From: Thermocaproicibacter sp041859875
GTDB taxonomy: Bacteria > Bacillota > Clostridia > Oscillospirales > Acutalibacteraceae
DNA length: 21,299 nucleotides
Direction: 5' to 3'
NCBI GenBank assembly: GCA_041859875.1
Contig: JBFLFY010000027.1
Coordinates: forward strand, 1 to 21,299
Under the pieces are notes generated by a model. The model saw only the letters and a program-made list of their open reading frames with translations. It ran no database searches and was not told the DNA's origin. Below are positions 7,458 through 16,097 of the stretch, piece by piece; position 1 is the first letter of the stretch; each line of letters begins with the position of its first letter. Made by a program: the position numbers and the translations under genes.

Positions 7458-8398
7458 GAGAAAAAGTAGTCACCGTTGCACTGAACCCGTCCATTGACAA
7501 AACAGTCACGGTAAAAGAATTTGTGCCGTACGGCCTCAACCGGGTAGAACATTCTCAGGTTGACCCCGGTGGGAAGGGAATTAATGTAGCGCGGGTACTG
7601 AAGAGTTTCGGTGTGCACGCCACTGCCGCCGGGTTCCTTGCCGGGCATACGGGAAAGCTGCTGCAGAACTTTTTAGCGCAGGACGGAATCGACAGCGACT
7701 TTATGGAAGTCCAGGGTGAGACCCGCATTAATATAAAAATTTTTGACCGCAAGGTCAAAAGAATCACAGAAGTCAATGAAAGCGGCTGCGTCGTTTCAGC
7801 GGAAGAGCTTTCGAAATTCCAGGAAAGATTCCGGGAACTGTGCGGGGAAGCCCGCATCGCCATTATGACCGGAAGCCTGCCGCCTGGCATACCGGATGAT
7901 GTTTATGCGCAGTTTATTGAAACAGCCAAAACCGCCGGCGCACAGACTATTTTAGACGCAGACGGCGAAGCGCTGAAGAAGGGCATTGCAAGCCAGCCGT
8001 TCGCCATTAAGCCTAACATCCATGAGCTGGAGGCGCTGGCCGGCAGGCCGCTCGCCACACAGCAGGATGTGCTGGCGTTCGGGCGGAAGCTGGTACAGGA
8101 TGGAATCGGGCTTGTGATTGTTTCCATGGGTGCCGACGGTGCTATTGTGCTGAATGAAGACGAAGCTTACAAAACAGACCCATGGAAGATTCAGGTAAAA
8201 AGCGCCACCGGTTCGGGCGATTCCATGGTAGCCGCGCTGGCGGCTGCGCTGATGCGCGGCGCATCGCTTTCCGACATTGCGCGGGCAGCGACGGCTGCCG
8301 GAACCGTTACGGCGTCGAAACCGGGCACACAGCTTTGCACGGAAGATGAAGTCCGGAAAGCACTTCCGCTCGTCACGCTGCATCCGCTGGAACTGTAA
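7454..8398 (+). CDS. fruK: 1-phosphofructokinase (PfkB family)
   Basis: A 314-aa PfkB-type sugar kinase that turns fructose-1-phosphate, the product of fructose PTS uptake, into fructose-1,6-bisphosphate. The N-terminal ALNPSIDKT and PGGKGINVARVL motifs (38-49) bind substrate. The C-terminal GSGD (253-256) carries the catalytic Asp256 and the anion hole. Tagatose-6-phosphate kinase is a close relative, but the fruR/fruA neighbours favour FruK. Its start overlaps the fruR stop by 4 bp, indicating coupled translation. Confidence 0.95.
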   Translation: MREKVVTVALNPSIDKTVTVKEFVPYGLNRVEHSQVDPGGKGINVARVLKSFGVHATAAGFLAGHTGKLLQNFLAQDGIDSDFMEVQGETRINIKIFDRKVKRITEVNESGCVVSAEELSKFQERFRELCGEARIAIMTGSLPPGIPDDVYAQFIETAKTAGAQTILDADGEALKKGIASQPFAIKPNIHELEALAGRPLATQQDVLAFGRKLVQDGIGLVIVSMGADGAIVLNEDEAYKTDPWKIQVKSATGSGDSMVAALAAALMRGASLSDIARAATAAGTVTASKPGTQLCTEDEVRKALPLVTLHPLEL

Positions 8399-8456
8399 TA
8401 ACAGATTAACAAATTATCTCAGAATTATTTCAGACGAAAGGATTGTGTCAAACGAT

Positions 8457-8738
8457 ATGCTGCAAGAAAAATTTGTAATGAACTGCCCGCAGGGCTTTCA
8501 CTTAAGACCCGCTCAGGTATTAATGGAGGAAACAGTGGGGCTTGATTCCAAAATCCTTCTTAAAAAAGAAAATTCCGATACAGAGGCTGACGCCAAAAGC
8601 ATCCTGAGCCTGATGAGCATGGGGCTTGAACACGGCGAAACCGTTGCGGTTACCACAACCGGCCCGGATGAGAAAAAGGCCATGGAAACCGTCCGTAAAC
8701 TTTTTGCGACGAATTTCGGCGAACAGGATGCCCAATAG
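8457..8738 (+). CDS. ptsH: Phosphocarrier protein HPr
   Basis: A 93-aa HPr. The phosphorylated His15 is in GFHLRPA, and Ser48 in AKSILSLMSMG matches the regulatory Ser46 phosphorylated by HPr kinase in Gram-positives. It moves phosphate from EI to EIIA and, in the Ser-phosphate form, may work with CcpA. The ATG at 8457 has AAAGGA 14 nt upstream, rather far; an in-frame GTG at 8445 is too close to that site to be likely. The gene lies 58 bp after fruK and 28 bp before ptsI. Confidence 0.93.
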   Translation: MLQEKFVMNCPQGFHLRPAQVLMEETVGLDSKILLKKENSDTEADAKSILSLMSMGLEHGETVAVTTTGPDEKKAMETVRKLFATNFGEQDAQ

Positions 8739-8766
8739 TTTGCCCTGACCAGAAAAGGAGGCCGCT

Positions 8767-10506
8767 ATGGCACAGAAAATATTTCAGGGAATCGGCGCTT
8801 CCGAAGGGGTACGCATTGCAAAGGCTTTTGTTTACCGGAAACCGGCGGTGGATTTCGACCGGGAGATTCCTGCGGGACAGGCACAGGACGAAGCAAAGCG
8901 CTTAGATGACGCGGTGGAAGCCGCTCGAAACGACGTTGACCGTCTGATAGAAGAAGCGTCCGGCGTAGTCGGAAAAGATGAGATTGGTGTGCTGAAAGGA
9001 CAGAAGTCTATTTTGGCTGACCCGGCTTATCTTCCACAGATTAAAAATCTAATTTTGCAGAACCGCTTTTCAGCAGAAAAAGCTGTTCACAAGGTAACCG
9101 ATCAGTTCGCCGCGCTGTTTGCCAGTATGCCGAACCCTTATATGAAAGAGCGCGCGGCGGATGTGCGCGACGCAGAAAACCGCCTCGACCGTTTTCTTTC
9201 TGGCGCGGGAGGTTCCGATTTAAGTGACATCCGCAGTGAAGTGATTTTGGTAGCGGAGGATCTTTCCGCTTCCGATACCGTTCGGCTGAACCGGAAATTT
9301 GTGGCCGGTTTTGCATCCGAAACCGGGGGCAGGACAGCGCACGCCTCCATTTTTGCGAAATCAATGGGCATCCCAGCCGTTGTGGGCGCGCCGGGTTTGC
9401 TGCAGAACATCCAGAACGGTGATTTGCTGATTCTGGATGCGGACAAAGGCATCTGCATTCTTTCCCCCGATGAAACGACGGTGGCAAAGTACCGTGAAAA
9501 ATATGGTGAAGAACAGAAACAGAAAGCGCTGTTTGAAAAAAGCTCACGCAGCCCGGCAATACTGGCTGACGGAGAGCGTGTGATTGCCGCAGCCAACATC
9601 GGTTCCGCCTCAGACGCGGAGTTCAGCCGGAAGCAGGGCGCTGAAGCCGTGGGGCTCATGCGTACAGAGACGTTATTCCTTTCCCGCTCCAGCGCGCCAA
9701 CGGAAGAGGAGCAGTTTGCCGAGTACAAAAAAGCGGCGGAAGTCTTTTCCGGTGCAGAACCGGGCGGTATCGTTATCCGCACTCTCGACATCGGCGGCGA
9801 CAAGCCTGCGGAATACCTTCATATTCCAAAGGAAAGCAACCCGTTTCTCGGCTTCCGTGCCATTCGGCTCTGCCTGAGCCGCCGCGAGCTTTTCCAGACG
9901 CAGCTCCGCGCCATCCTGCGTGCCAGCGCGTTCGGTAAAATCAGCATCATGTTCCCGATGATCGCGGGAATTTCGGAGCTGCAGGCAGCAAGAGAGATTC
10001 TGGAAGAAACGAAACAGCAGCTTGACAGCAAGAACATCGCATACGATAAAAGAATCAAAACAGGCATCATGGTGGAAGTTCCATCCGCAGCATTGATGGC
10101 GGACGTACTTGCCGCACAGGCCGACTTTTTCAGCATTGGCACCAATGACCTGACGCAGTACACCCTTGCTGCCGACCGCGGCAACCGCCAGGTTTCTTAC
10201 CTTTATGATTCCTACGACCCGGCTGTTCTGCGGCTTGTTCAGATGACGGCACAGGCTGCCCGGAAGCACGGCATCCCGGTAGGGATGTGCGGTGCCATGG
10301 CAGGCGAACCGCTTGCTATTCCACTGTTGGTAGGGCTGGGGCTTGACGAACTCAGCATGGCCCCCGGCGCAGTTCCGCAGGCAAAATATACACTGGGAAA
10401 ACTAAGCCGGAAAAGCTGCAGAGAATTTGCCGAGAAGGCACTTGCCTGTTCCAGTGCTAGAGAAGTGCGGGCGGCAGCAGAAGATTTTTTCCGGCACATT
10501 CAATAG
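8767..10506 (+). CDS. ptsI: PTS enzyme I (phosphoenolpyruvate-protein phosphotransferase)
   Basis: Enzyme I (579 aa, normal length) takes phosphate from PEP and passes it to HPr. The phospho-histidine is His192 in GGRTAHASIFAKSMGIPAVVG. The PEP-binding barrel contains FRAIRLCL (363-370) and the catalytic Cys508 in GMCGAMAGEP. GGAGG lies 5 nt before the ATG. It follows ptsH by 28 bp. A general PTS gene here, instead of in a separate ptsHI operon, ties overall PTS capacity to fructose control. Confidence 0.97.
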   Translation: MAQKIFQGIGASEGVRIAKAFVYRKPAVDFDREIPAGQAQDEAKRLDDAVEAARNDVDRLIEEASGVVGKDEIGVLKGQKSILADPAYLPQIKNLILQNRFSAEKAVHKVTDQFAALFASMPNPYMKERAADVRDAENRLDRFLSGAGGSDLSDIRSEVILVAEDLSASDTVRLNRKFVAGFASETGGRTAHASIFAKSMGIPAVVGAPGLLQNIQNGDLLILDADKGICILSPDETTVAKYREKYGEEQKQKALFEKSSRSPAILADGERVIAAANIGSASDAEFSRKQGAEAVGLMRTETLFLSRSSAPTEEEQFAEYKKAAEVFSGAEPGGIVIRTLDIGGDKPAEYLHIPKESNPFLGFRAIRLCLSRRELFQTQLRAILRASAFGKISIMFPMIAGISELQAAREILEETKQQLDSKNIAYDKRIKTGIMVEVPSAALMADVLAAQADFFSIGTNDLTQYTLAADRGNRQVSYLYDSYDPAVLRLVQMTAQAARKHGIPVGMCGAMAGEPLAIPLLVGLGLDELSMAPGAVPQAKYTLGKLSRKSCREFAEKALACSSAREVRAAAEDFFRHIQ

Positions 10507-10511
10507 GGCTG

Positions 10512-10569
10512 TTTTATGCTCCCGGTGACCGGGCAGCAAAATTTATATCATAAAGTCTACTTTTATGAT
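10512..10569 (+). other. Two consecutive stem-loops between ptsI and fruA
   Basis: The first is CCCGG-TGA-CCGGG (10521-10533), extended by GCT/AGC past a bulged C and by TTTT/AAAA. The second is ATCATAAA (10547-10554) with TTTATGAT (10562-10569), a perfect 8-bp stem. Neither is followed by a long T-run. They fill most of the 80-bp gap and may be mRNA-processing or stability structures that set the fruA level apart from ptsHI. Confidence 0.5.
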
Positions 10570-10586
10570 GAAAGGGGAAGAGCAGC

Positions 10587-12580
10587 ATGAAAATCAACGA
10601 GCTCCTGACAGAAAAGGGAGTGCAGCTGAATGTTTCGGCAGCAAACAGGGAAGAGGCAGTCAGCAAGCTAATCGGCCTGCTGGATGCGCAGGGATGCATC
10701 AGTGACAAGGCAGCGTTCAAAGAGGGAATCCTTGCGCGTGAAAAACTCAGCACAACGGCGGTCGGCGGAGGAATTGCAATTCCGCACGCAAAGGTGGAAG
10801 CGGTCAAGAAAGCCGGAATCGCCGCAATTACCGTTCCGGCAGGCGTAGACTACAATGCACCGGACAAAAAACCAGTAACTATTCTCTTTATGATTGCAGC
10901 ACCTGCATCCGGAAGTGACATCCACCTGAAAGCACTGCAGCGTCTGGCGGTTCTGCTTGCAATTCCCGGTTTTCAGGAAGAGCTGCAGCATGCGAAAAAT
11001 GCCGGGGAATTTCTTGACCTGATTTCCAAGAAGGAAGCGGAAAAGTTTCCGGAAAGCCAAGCGCCTGCCACGGAAGAAAAGAGTGCTCCGGGCCATTACC
11101 GTGTATTAGCTGTAACGGCTTGCCCCACCGGCATTGCCCACACATTTATGGCAGCTGAAAAACTGACGCAGCAGGCAAAAAAATGGGTGTTTCCCTGAAA
11201 GCGGAAACAGACGGCGCAGGCGGAGTGGACAATGCGCTGACTCCGGAAGAAATTGAAGCGTGCGACGGCATTATCGTCGCGGTTGACCGTGATGTTGAAA
11301 TGGGCCGTTTTGCCGGAAAGCCGGTCCTCAAAACAAGCGTGACTTCCGGTATCAATCAGCCGCAGGAGCTGATACAGAAGATATTGGACGGCAAAGTGCC
11401 GGTCTATCGCAGCCAGGATGCTTCCGCTGCGAAGCGGAGAAGCTCCGGAAGTGAAAGAGGCGGTGCCGGACGCAACATCTATACCCAGCTGATGAACGGC
11501 GTTTCGCATATGCTGCCATTTGTCATTGGCGGCGGTATTTTGATTGCCATTGCCTTTTTGATTGATTCCGCCAGCGGGATTACCGGCGGGCCGAATTTCG
11601 GCACTACGACAGCAGCGGCAAAGTTCTTTAAGACCATCGGCGGTTTTGCTTTCAATATGATGCTTCCAGTGCTTGCGGGCTTTATCGCAATGGCCATTGC
11701 AGACCGTGCGGCACTGGCTGTCGGTTTTGTCGGCGGCATCCTTGCTATGAATGGCAGCACATTTGCAGACCCGACGGGCGGCAAAGTCAGCGCCGGTTTC
11801 CTCGGTGCGCTGCTTGCTGGTTTCATTGCCGGCTACCTTGTGCTTGGCTTAAAAAAGCTCTGCAGCCATTTCCCGAAGTCGCTGGAAGGGATTAAGTCTA
11901 TTTTGATTTATCCGCTTTGCGGCATTTTCCTCGTTGGCGTTGTAATGGCGCTGATAAACCCGCTCATGATTTGGATTAATGTTGGTCTGACCGGACTGCT
12001 TTCCGGCATCAGCACCAGCGCTGCAGTTGTTGTTGGTTTGATTGTAGGCGGCATGATGGCAACCGATATGGGCGGCCCAATCAACAAGGCAGCGTACCTG
12101 TTTGCAACGGCAAGCCTTGCTTCGCCGGGCGCTAACGGCATGGGCTTCCGCATTATGGCTGCCTGCATGATTGGCGGCATGGTGCCTCCGCTTGCCATTG
12201 CCCTGTGCACAACATTGTTCAAAAACCGCTTTACCCCGAGAGAACGTCAGTCCGGCCTGGTAAACTATGTTATGGGCCTGTCATTCATCACAGAAGGCGC
12301 AATTCCGTTCGCAGCTGCGGATCCGCTGCGTGTACTGCCTGCAATGATTGTTGGCTCTGCCGCAAGCGGCGCGCTTTCCATGGTCTTTGGATGCCAGCTT
12401 CATGCACCGCACGGCGGTATCTTCGTCCTTCCGACTATCACGAATCCGCTTGGGTATTTTCTGGCGCTGATTATCGGTATGGTCGTTGGTTGCTTGCTTC
12501 TGGCATGGTTTAAGAAGCCGCTTCCCAAAGAGGTTTATGACGCAAAACCGGAAGAAGATGCGAGCGGCGACCTGTTTTAA
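10587..12580 (+). CDS. fruA: Fructose-specific PTS enzyme IIABC, joined by a -1 frameshift
   Basis: The fructose permease is in two overlapping frames: 10587-11198 and from 11183 to 12580. Frame one holds EIIA with phospho-His67 (GGGIAIPHAKV) and the start of EIIB with phospho-Cys179 (TACPTGIAHTFMAAE), then stops at TGA 11196. Frame two continues EIIB exactly where family members do (MGVSLKAETDG) and then encodes a membrane EIIC with multiple helices. A -1 shift at AAAAAAA (11177-11183) gives a single ~664-aa protein of normal FruA length and order. Either the ribosome or RNA polymerase slips here, the gene is broken by a one-base deletion, or the run was miscounted in sequencing. EIIC itself looks intact. 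The start ATG follows AAGGGGA. A terminator lies downstream. Confidence 0.88.
11177..11209 (+). promoter_or_regulatory. Candidate -1 frameshift site with stimulating stem-loop
   Basis: The heptamer A AAA AAA is in the zero-frame phase needed for tandem -1 slippage (GCA AAA AAA TGG becoming AAA AAA ATG GGT). After a 4-nt spacer, TGTTTCC (11188-11194) pairs with GGAAACA (11203-11209), a perfect 7-bp stem with an 8-nt loop that holds the zero-frame TGA. No strong upstream Shine-Dalgarno-like stimulator is seen. Confidence 0.5.
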
Positions 12581-12617
12581 GGTTTAATGATGAATTCCCT
12601 CCCTCTATGGAATTGCA

Positions 12618-12656
12618 AACGCCCGGCAGCTGAATTTCAGCTGCCGGGCGTTTTGC
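12618..12656 (+). terminator. Terminator of the fru operon
   Basis: AACGCCCGGCAGCTGA (12618-12633), a 3-nt loop and TCAGCTGCCGGGCGTT (12637-12652) form a perfect 16-bp stem followed by a short T-run. It lies between two convergent genes and may also end pepT transcription, though the T-run in that direction is weak. Confidence 0.9.
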
Positions 12657-12678
12657 GCTTTCAGAAAGATGCTGTGGG

Positions 12679-13893
12679 TTACCGTTTCTTGAGCAGGTTA
12701 ACCAGGATTTCAACCATTTTATCCATGGCCTGCACAGGAATAAACTCAAAGCGGCTGTGAAAGTTAAAGCCGCCCGTGGGAAGATTCGGGCAGGGCAGGC
12801 CTTTCCATGAAAGCATGGCCCCATCTGTTCCGCCGCGGATGGGTACGGCTTTCGGCTCAATATCTGCTTCACGCATGGCGTCTTCGGCCCGCGTTACAAT
12901 ATCCATGTGCTTGTCAATGATGGATTTCATATTGTAGTAGGAGTCTTTCATCTGCAGCTCGAATCTGCCTGCGCCATACTTTGCGTTCAGATAATCTGCA
13001 GCGCGCTGCAGGTATGCTTTGCGGGATTCAAACTTTTCTTTGCTGTGGTCGCGCACAATGTATTCGAGGATGGCCTTCTCTTCGTCCCCTTCCATGTGCA
13101 TCAGGTGGTAAAAGCCTTCGTACCCTTCGGTGTGTGCCGGAGTTTCTGCCGGCGGCAGCATGGAGTTGAATTCCATACCGTAAAGCAGGGCATTCTTCAT
13201 TTTGTTTTTGCTATCCCCAGGGTGGGTGCATACGCCGTGAACCGTAAGGACAGCCGCGGCGGCGTTGAAGTTTTCATATTCCATGCCGCCCACTTTGCCG
13301 CCGTCTACCGTGTAGGCGAAATCTGCGCCGAAAGCCTTGAGGTCGAAGCGGTCCGCGCCGCGCCCGATTTCTTCATCCGGCGTGAACGCGACGGCAATTT
13401 TTCCGTGCGGCAGATTCTTTTCCTGCAGTGTTTCCACAGCGGTCAGAATCTCCGACACACCGGCCTTGTCATCCGCGCCAAGAAGAGTGGTGCCGTCGGT
13501 GACGATTAAATCCATGCCTTTGCAGGAGGCGAGGTCCTCAAACTCTTCGGGACTCAGCACGATATTTTTTTCGGCGTTCAGCGTGATGCTGCCGCCGCTG
13601 TAGTTTTTCACAATGCGCGGGTGAATGTTGGCGCCGCTTGCGGAAGAGCTGGTGTCCATGTGGGAAATGAGTCCGATAACCGGCTGGCCTTCACAGTTTG
13701 CGGGAAGAAAGCCGTAAACGTAGCCGTTTTCGTCTTTATGGGCATCCGTGAGGCCAATGCGCTGCATCTCTTTTACCAGCACATCCGCCAGAACTTTCTG
13801 GTTTTCTGTGCTGGGGCATTGGCTCTCCGGTGCGCTTTCGTCGGAAGTGGTGTCATATTTTACATAGTTCAGAAGGCGTTCGTACGCTCTCAT
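12679..13893 (-). CDS. pepT: Peptidase T (tripeptide aminopeptidase)
   Basis: A 404-aa M20-family cytoplasmic zinc aminopeptidase that removes the N-terminal residue of tripeptides. The two-zinc site is visible at positions matching E. coli PepT within one: His78 and Asp80 (SHMD), Asp141 (GADDKAG), Glu174/Glu175 (TPDEEIGRGAD), Asp197 (TVDGG), and the last His in NFHSRFEF. Length is normal (about 408). AAGGAGA is 8 nt before the ATG. It lies 104 bp after the MocR gene on the same strand, with its own likely promoter between, and converges on fruA. Confidence 0.96.
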   Translation of the reverse strand: MRAYERLLNYVKYDTTSDESAPESQCPSTENQKVLADVLVKEMQRIGLTDAHKDENGYVYGFLPANCEGQPVIGLISHMDTSSSASGANIHPRIVKNYSGGSITLNAEKNIVLSPEEFEDLASCKGMDLIVTDGTTLLGADDKAGVSEILTAVETLQEKNLPHGKIAVAFTPDEEIGRGADRFDLKAFGADFAYTVDGGKVGGMEYENFNAAAAVLTVHGVCTHPGDSKNKMKNALLYGMEFNSMLPPAETPAHTEGYEGFYHLMHMEGDEEKAILEYIVRDHSKEKFESRKAYLQRAADYLNAKYGAGRFELQMKDSYYNMKSIIDKHMDIVTRAEDAMREADIEPKAVPIRGGTDGAMLSWKGLPCPNLPTGGFNFHSRFEFIPVQAMDKMVEILVNLLKKR

Positions 13894-13951
13894 TTTTTCT
13901 ATCTCCTTTATTTGTTATTAAGGCTTTTTTGCTGCATCTTACCTGTTTCTT

Positions 13952-13980
13952 ATCATACGCTTTTCCAAAACGGATGAAAA
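13952..13980 (-). promoter_or_regulatory. Probable pepT promoter
   Basis: On the minus strand TTTTCA (13980-13975), a 17-bp spacer and TATGAT (13957-13952) lie about 60 bp before pepT. No terminator is seen after the upstream MocR gene, so read-through may also supply pepT. Confidence 0.55.
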
Positions 13981-13997
13981 GCCGCGCCAAGAGAAAA

Positions 13998-15374
13998 TTA
14001 TATTTGCCATACATCTTTCCAGGCATCTTTCAGCGCTTCCACAGCGGCTTCAATGCTTCCGAGCGGGATTCCGGCGAAACCAAGCCGCACCCGGCCGTCT
14101 TCCGTGGGCTGTATGCGCACACTGTTCTTGAAAGCCAGCCGGCAGAGCGTTTGGGCATCTTTAGTGGTACGCACTGTGAGAATCAGCGTAAGCGGCGTTT
14201 CCTGCAAAAGGATTTTGACCTTGCCGCCAAAGGCATTTTTCAGTGACCGTATCAGTGTTTCACTCTTTTCGCCGTACAGTTTGCGCAGGCGGCGCAGGTG
14301 GCGCTCCATCTGCCCGCTGCGGATGTATTCGGCAAGTGCCAGCTGCTCCACTTTGGAAGCCGTCTGGTTATAGTTTGCCATGCGTGCAAGGTACTTTTTC
14401 AGCAGCTCCGGCGGCAGCACCATGTAGCCGATACGCACCGAAGGGAGCAGCAGCTTTGAAAATGACCCAAGGTAGACGACGGTTTCTCCGCCTGCGATTC
14501 CCTGCATGGCGGGAACAGGGCGCGCCCGGTAGCGCAGTTCGCCGTTATAGTCGTCTTCAATCAGAATGCCGCCGGTGTGCTCCGCCCATTTTAAAAGCTC
14601 CAGCCGCCGGCTCATCGGTATGGCGGAGCCGGTGCAGGTTCGGTTTGAGGGGCTGACGTAGGCAAGGCGTGTGCCGCTTTTTTCCAGGGCATCCATGCGG
14701 ATACCGTCGCGGTCGCCCGGCAGCTTCAGCACAGAAATGCCGCAGTCTGAAAAAACTTGCTCGGCCTGCGGGAACCCCGGCCTTTCCAGCGCGACAGAGT
14801 GCCGCTCCGGCTCTATTAAGCCGCAGAGGATGGAAAGCAGCGGCTGAGTCCCGGCTCCAATGACAATCTGTTCCGGTGTGGCCGTCACGCCGCGCGCCCC
14901 GTAACTGTAGGCGGAAAGTGCTTCGCGCAGTTCTGCTTCGCCCTGATGCCCGCCGTAGGAAGCCAGTACGTTCTGCCGGTTCAGTGCGCTGCGGACGTTT
15001 CGCCGCCAGATTTTAATGTCGGTGTTGCCGATGTCGACACAGTCGCTGCCAAAATTGTAGCGCACAGCCGGGGAAACCGGCCGGCGGTAAGCGGGCGGGG
15101 CTTTTTTTCGCTCGGGGCCGTCGCGCTTTGCTTCCAGCACGAAGTACCCCCGCTGCGGCACGGAATGGATGTAGCCTTCCACACAGAGCTGCTGGTAGGC
15201 GGATTCCACGGTGGTACAGCTCATGTGCAGGTCGCCCGAAAGCCGCCGCACCGAAGGGAGCCGGGTTGCTTTTTTTAGGTTGCCGGACTCTACCGCCCCG
15301 CGAATGGAGAGATAGAGCTGCCGGTACAGCGGAACGCTGCTTTTGCGGTCAAGCTGCAGAAAATCATAAGTCAT
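13998..15374 (-). CDS. MocR-type regulator (GntR HTH plus aminotransferase domain), PdxR-like
   Basis: A 458-aa MocR-family regulator. The GntR winged helix spans about residues 12-78 (SSVPLYRQLYLSIRGAV, then LPSVRRLSGDLHMS). A class I aminotransferase-like domain follows, with PLP contacts at EDDYN (Asp274) and the Schiff-base lysine Lys307 in LGSFSKLLLPSVRIGYMV. The usual PTG motif reads CTG here. The ATG at 15374 is chosen because GGGAGGCG lies 7 nt upstream; an in-frame ATG 60 bases earlier overlaps the promoter. Family members such as PdxR sense PLP and control B6 synthesis or uptake. The divergent S-component genes are the obvious target, but the ligand is not shown by sequence. Confidence 0.9.
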   Translation of the reverse strand: MTYDFLQLDRKSSVPLYRQLYLSIRGAVESGNLKKATRLPSVRRLSGDLHMSCTTVESAYQQLCVEGYIHSVPQRGYFVLEAKRDGPERKKAPPAYRRPVSPAVRYNFGSDCVDIGNTDIKIWRRNVRSALNRQNVLASYGGHQGEAELREALSAYSYGARGVTATPEQIVIGAGTQPLLSILCGLIEPERHSVALERPGFPQAEQVFSDCGISVLKLPGDRDGIRMDALEKSGTRLAYVSPSNRTCTGSAIPMSRRLELLKWAEHTGGILIEDDYNGELRYRARPVPAMQGIAGGETVVYLGSFSKLLLPSVRIGYMVLPPELLKKYLARMANYNQTASKVEQLALAEYIRSGQMERHLRRLRKLYGEKSETLIRSLKNAFGGKVKILLQETPLTLILTVRTTKDAQTLCRLAFKNSVRIQPTEDGRVRLGFAGIPLGSIEAAVEALKDAWKDVWQI

Positions 15375-15396
15375 AGTGCGCCTCCCACATTGACAG

Positions 15397-15457
15397 ACTG
15401 TACTGGTTATATTTTTATAAACTGTGTATTTCAATCACAACAGTTTTACGCTATGAT
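15397..15457. promoter_or_regulatory. Divergent promoters and probable operator between the MocR gene and ECF genes
   Basis: On the minus strand TTGAAA (15434-15429), 17 bp and TATAAC (15411-15406) drive the MocR gene. The same hexamer read on the plus strand, TTTCAA, lies 17 bp before TATGAT (15452-15457), a weak promoter for the transporter genes. A 7-bp inverted repeat AAACTGT (15419-15425) / ACAGTTT (15440-15446) is centred on this shared -35. A further ACTGT lies at 15397-15401 within the palindrome ACAGACTGT. A regulator bound there could act on both directions at once. Confidence 0.6.
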
Positions 15458-15537
15458 AATAGCACATTCCAAAAAATATGCAATATCCGCGAATGAAAAA
15501 TTCATTCCGGCAGGAAAAGGAAGGAGCGCTATCTCGG

Positions 15538-16059
15538 ATGAAAAAAGAGTCTTCCCTGCGACTAGGCGTAGTTACTGCCCTTTTTGGAGCGATGATTTTT
15601 GTGGTTACGGCTTACATCCTCCATATTCCAACGCCCGCAACAGGCGGGTACATCCACCTGGGCGATGCGTTCGTTTACCTTGCGGCCAGCATATTGCCTG
15701 CGCCGTACGCTGTGGCGGCGGCCGGTATTGGTGAGGCACTTTCTGACGCGCTGACCGGAAGCATCGCGTATGCGCTTCCTACCTTGGCTATCAAGACGGC
15801 AATGGCGCTTTGCTTTACGTCGGCGGGGGAGAAAATCGTCATGAAACGGAATGCTGCAGCTTCCATTTTTGCGGGGCTTATCTGCATTGGCGGCTATTAC
15901 CTGACGGAGGCGGTGATGCTTCACAGTTTTGCGGCTCCGTTTGCCGAAATACCTGCAAACGCCGTGCAGGCGGCTTCCAGCGCAGCTGTTTATCTGCTTG
16001 CGGGCAGCGCACTTGACCGCGCAAAGCTGAAAAGCAATTTTGCAGCGCTTGTAAAATAA
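15538..16059 (+). CDS. ECF transporter S component, putative vitamin uptake (first copy)
   Basis: A 173-aa hydrophobic protein with five or six membrane helices. It resembles the ECF substrate-binding S-component group that includes HmpT/PdxU-like proteins; the block GGYIHLGDAFVYLAASILP near residue 37 is typical of that group. S components bind one vitamin and use a shared ECF ATPase/T module encoded elsewhere, which is absent here. The ATG at 15538 is chosen because AAGGAG lies 11 nt before it; two earlier in-frame ATGs lack a binding site. Divergence from a MocR/PdxR-like gene suggests a B6 vitamer, but hydroxymethylpyrimidine or another ligand cannot be excluded. Confidence 0.8.
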   Translation: MKKESSLRLGVVTALFGAMIFVVTAYILHIPTPATGGYIHLGDAFVYLAASILPAPYAVAAAGIGEALSDALTGSIAYALPTLAIKTAMALCFTSAGEKIVMKRNAAASIFAGLICIGGYYLTEAVMLHSFAAPFAEIPANAVQAASSAAVYLLAGSALDRAKLKSNFAALVK

Positions 16060-16097
16060 AAATTCGGCAAATAATATCCGGCAGAAGGAGAAAGATT

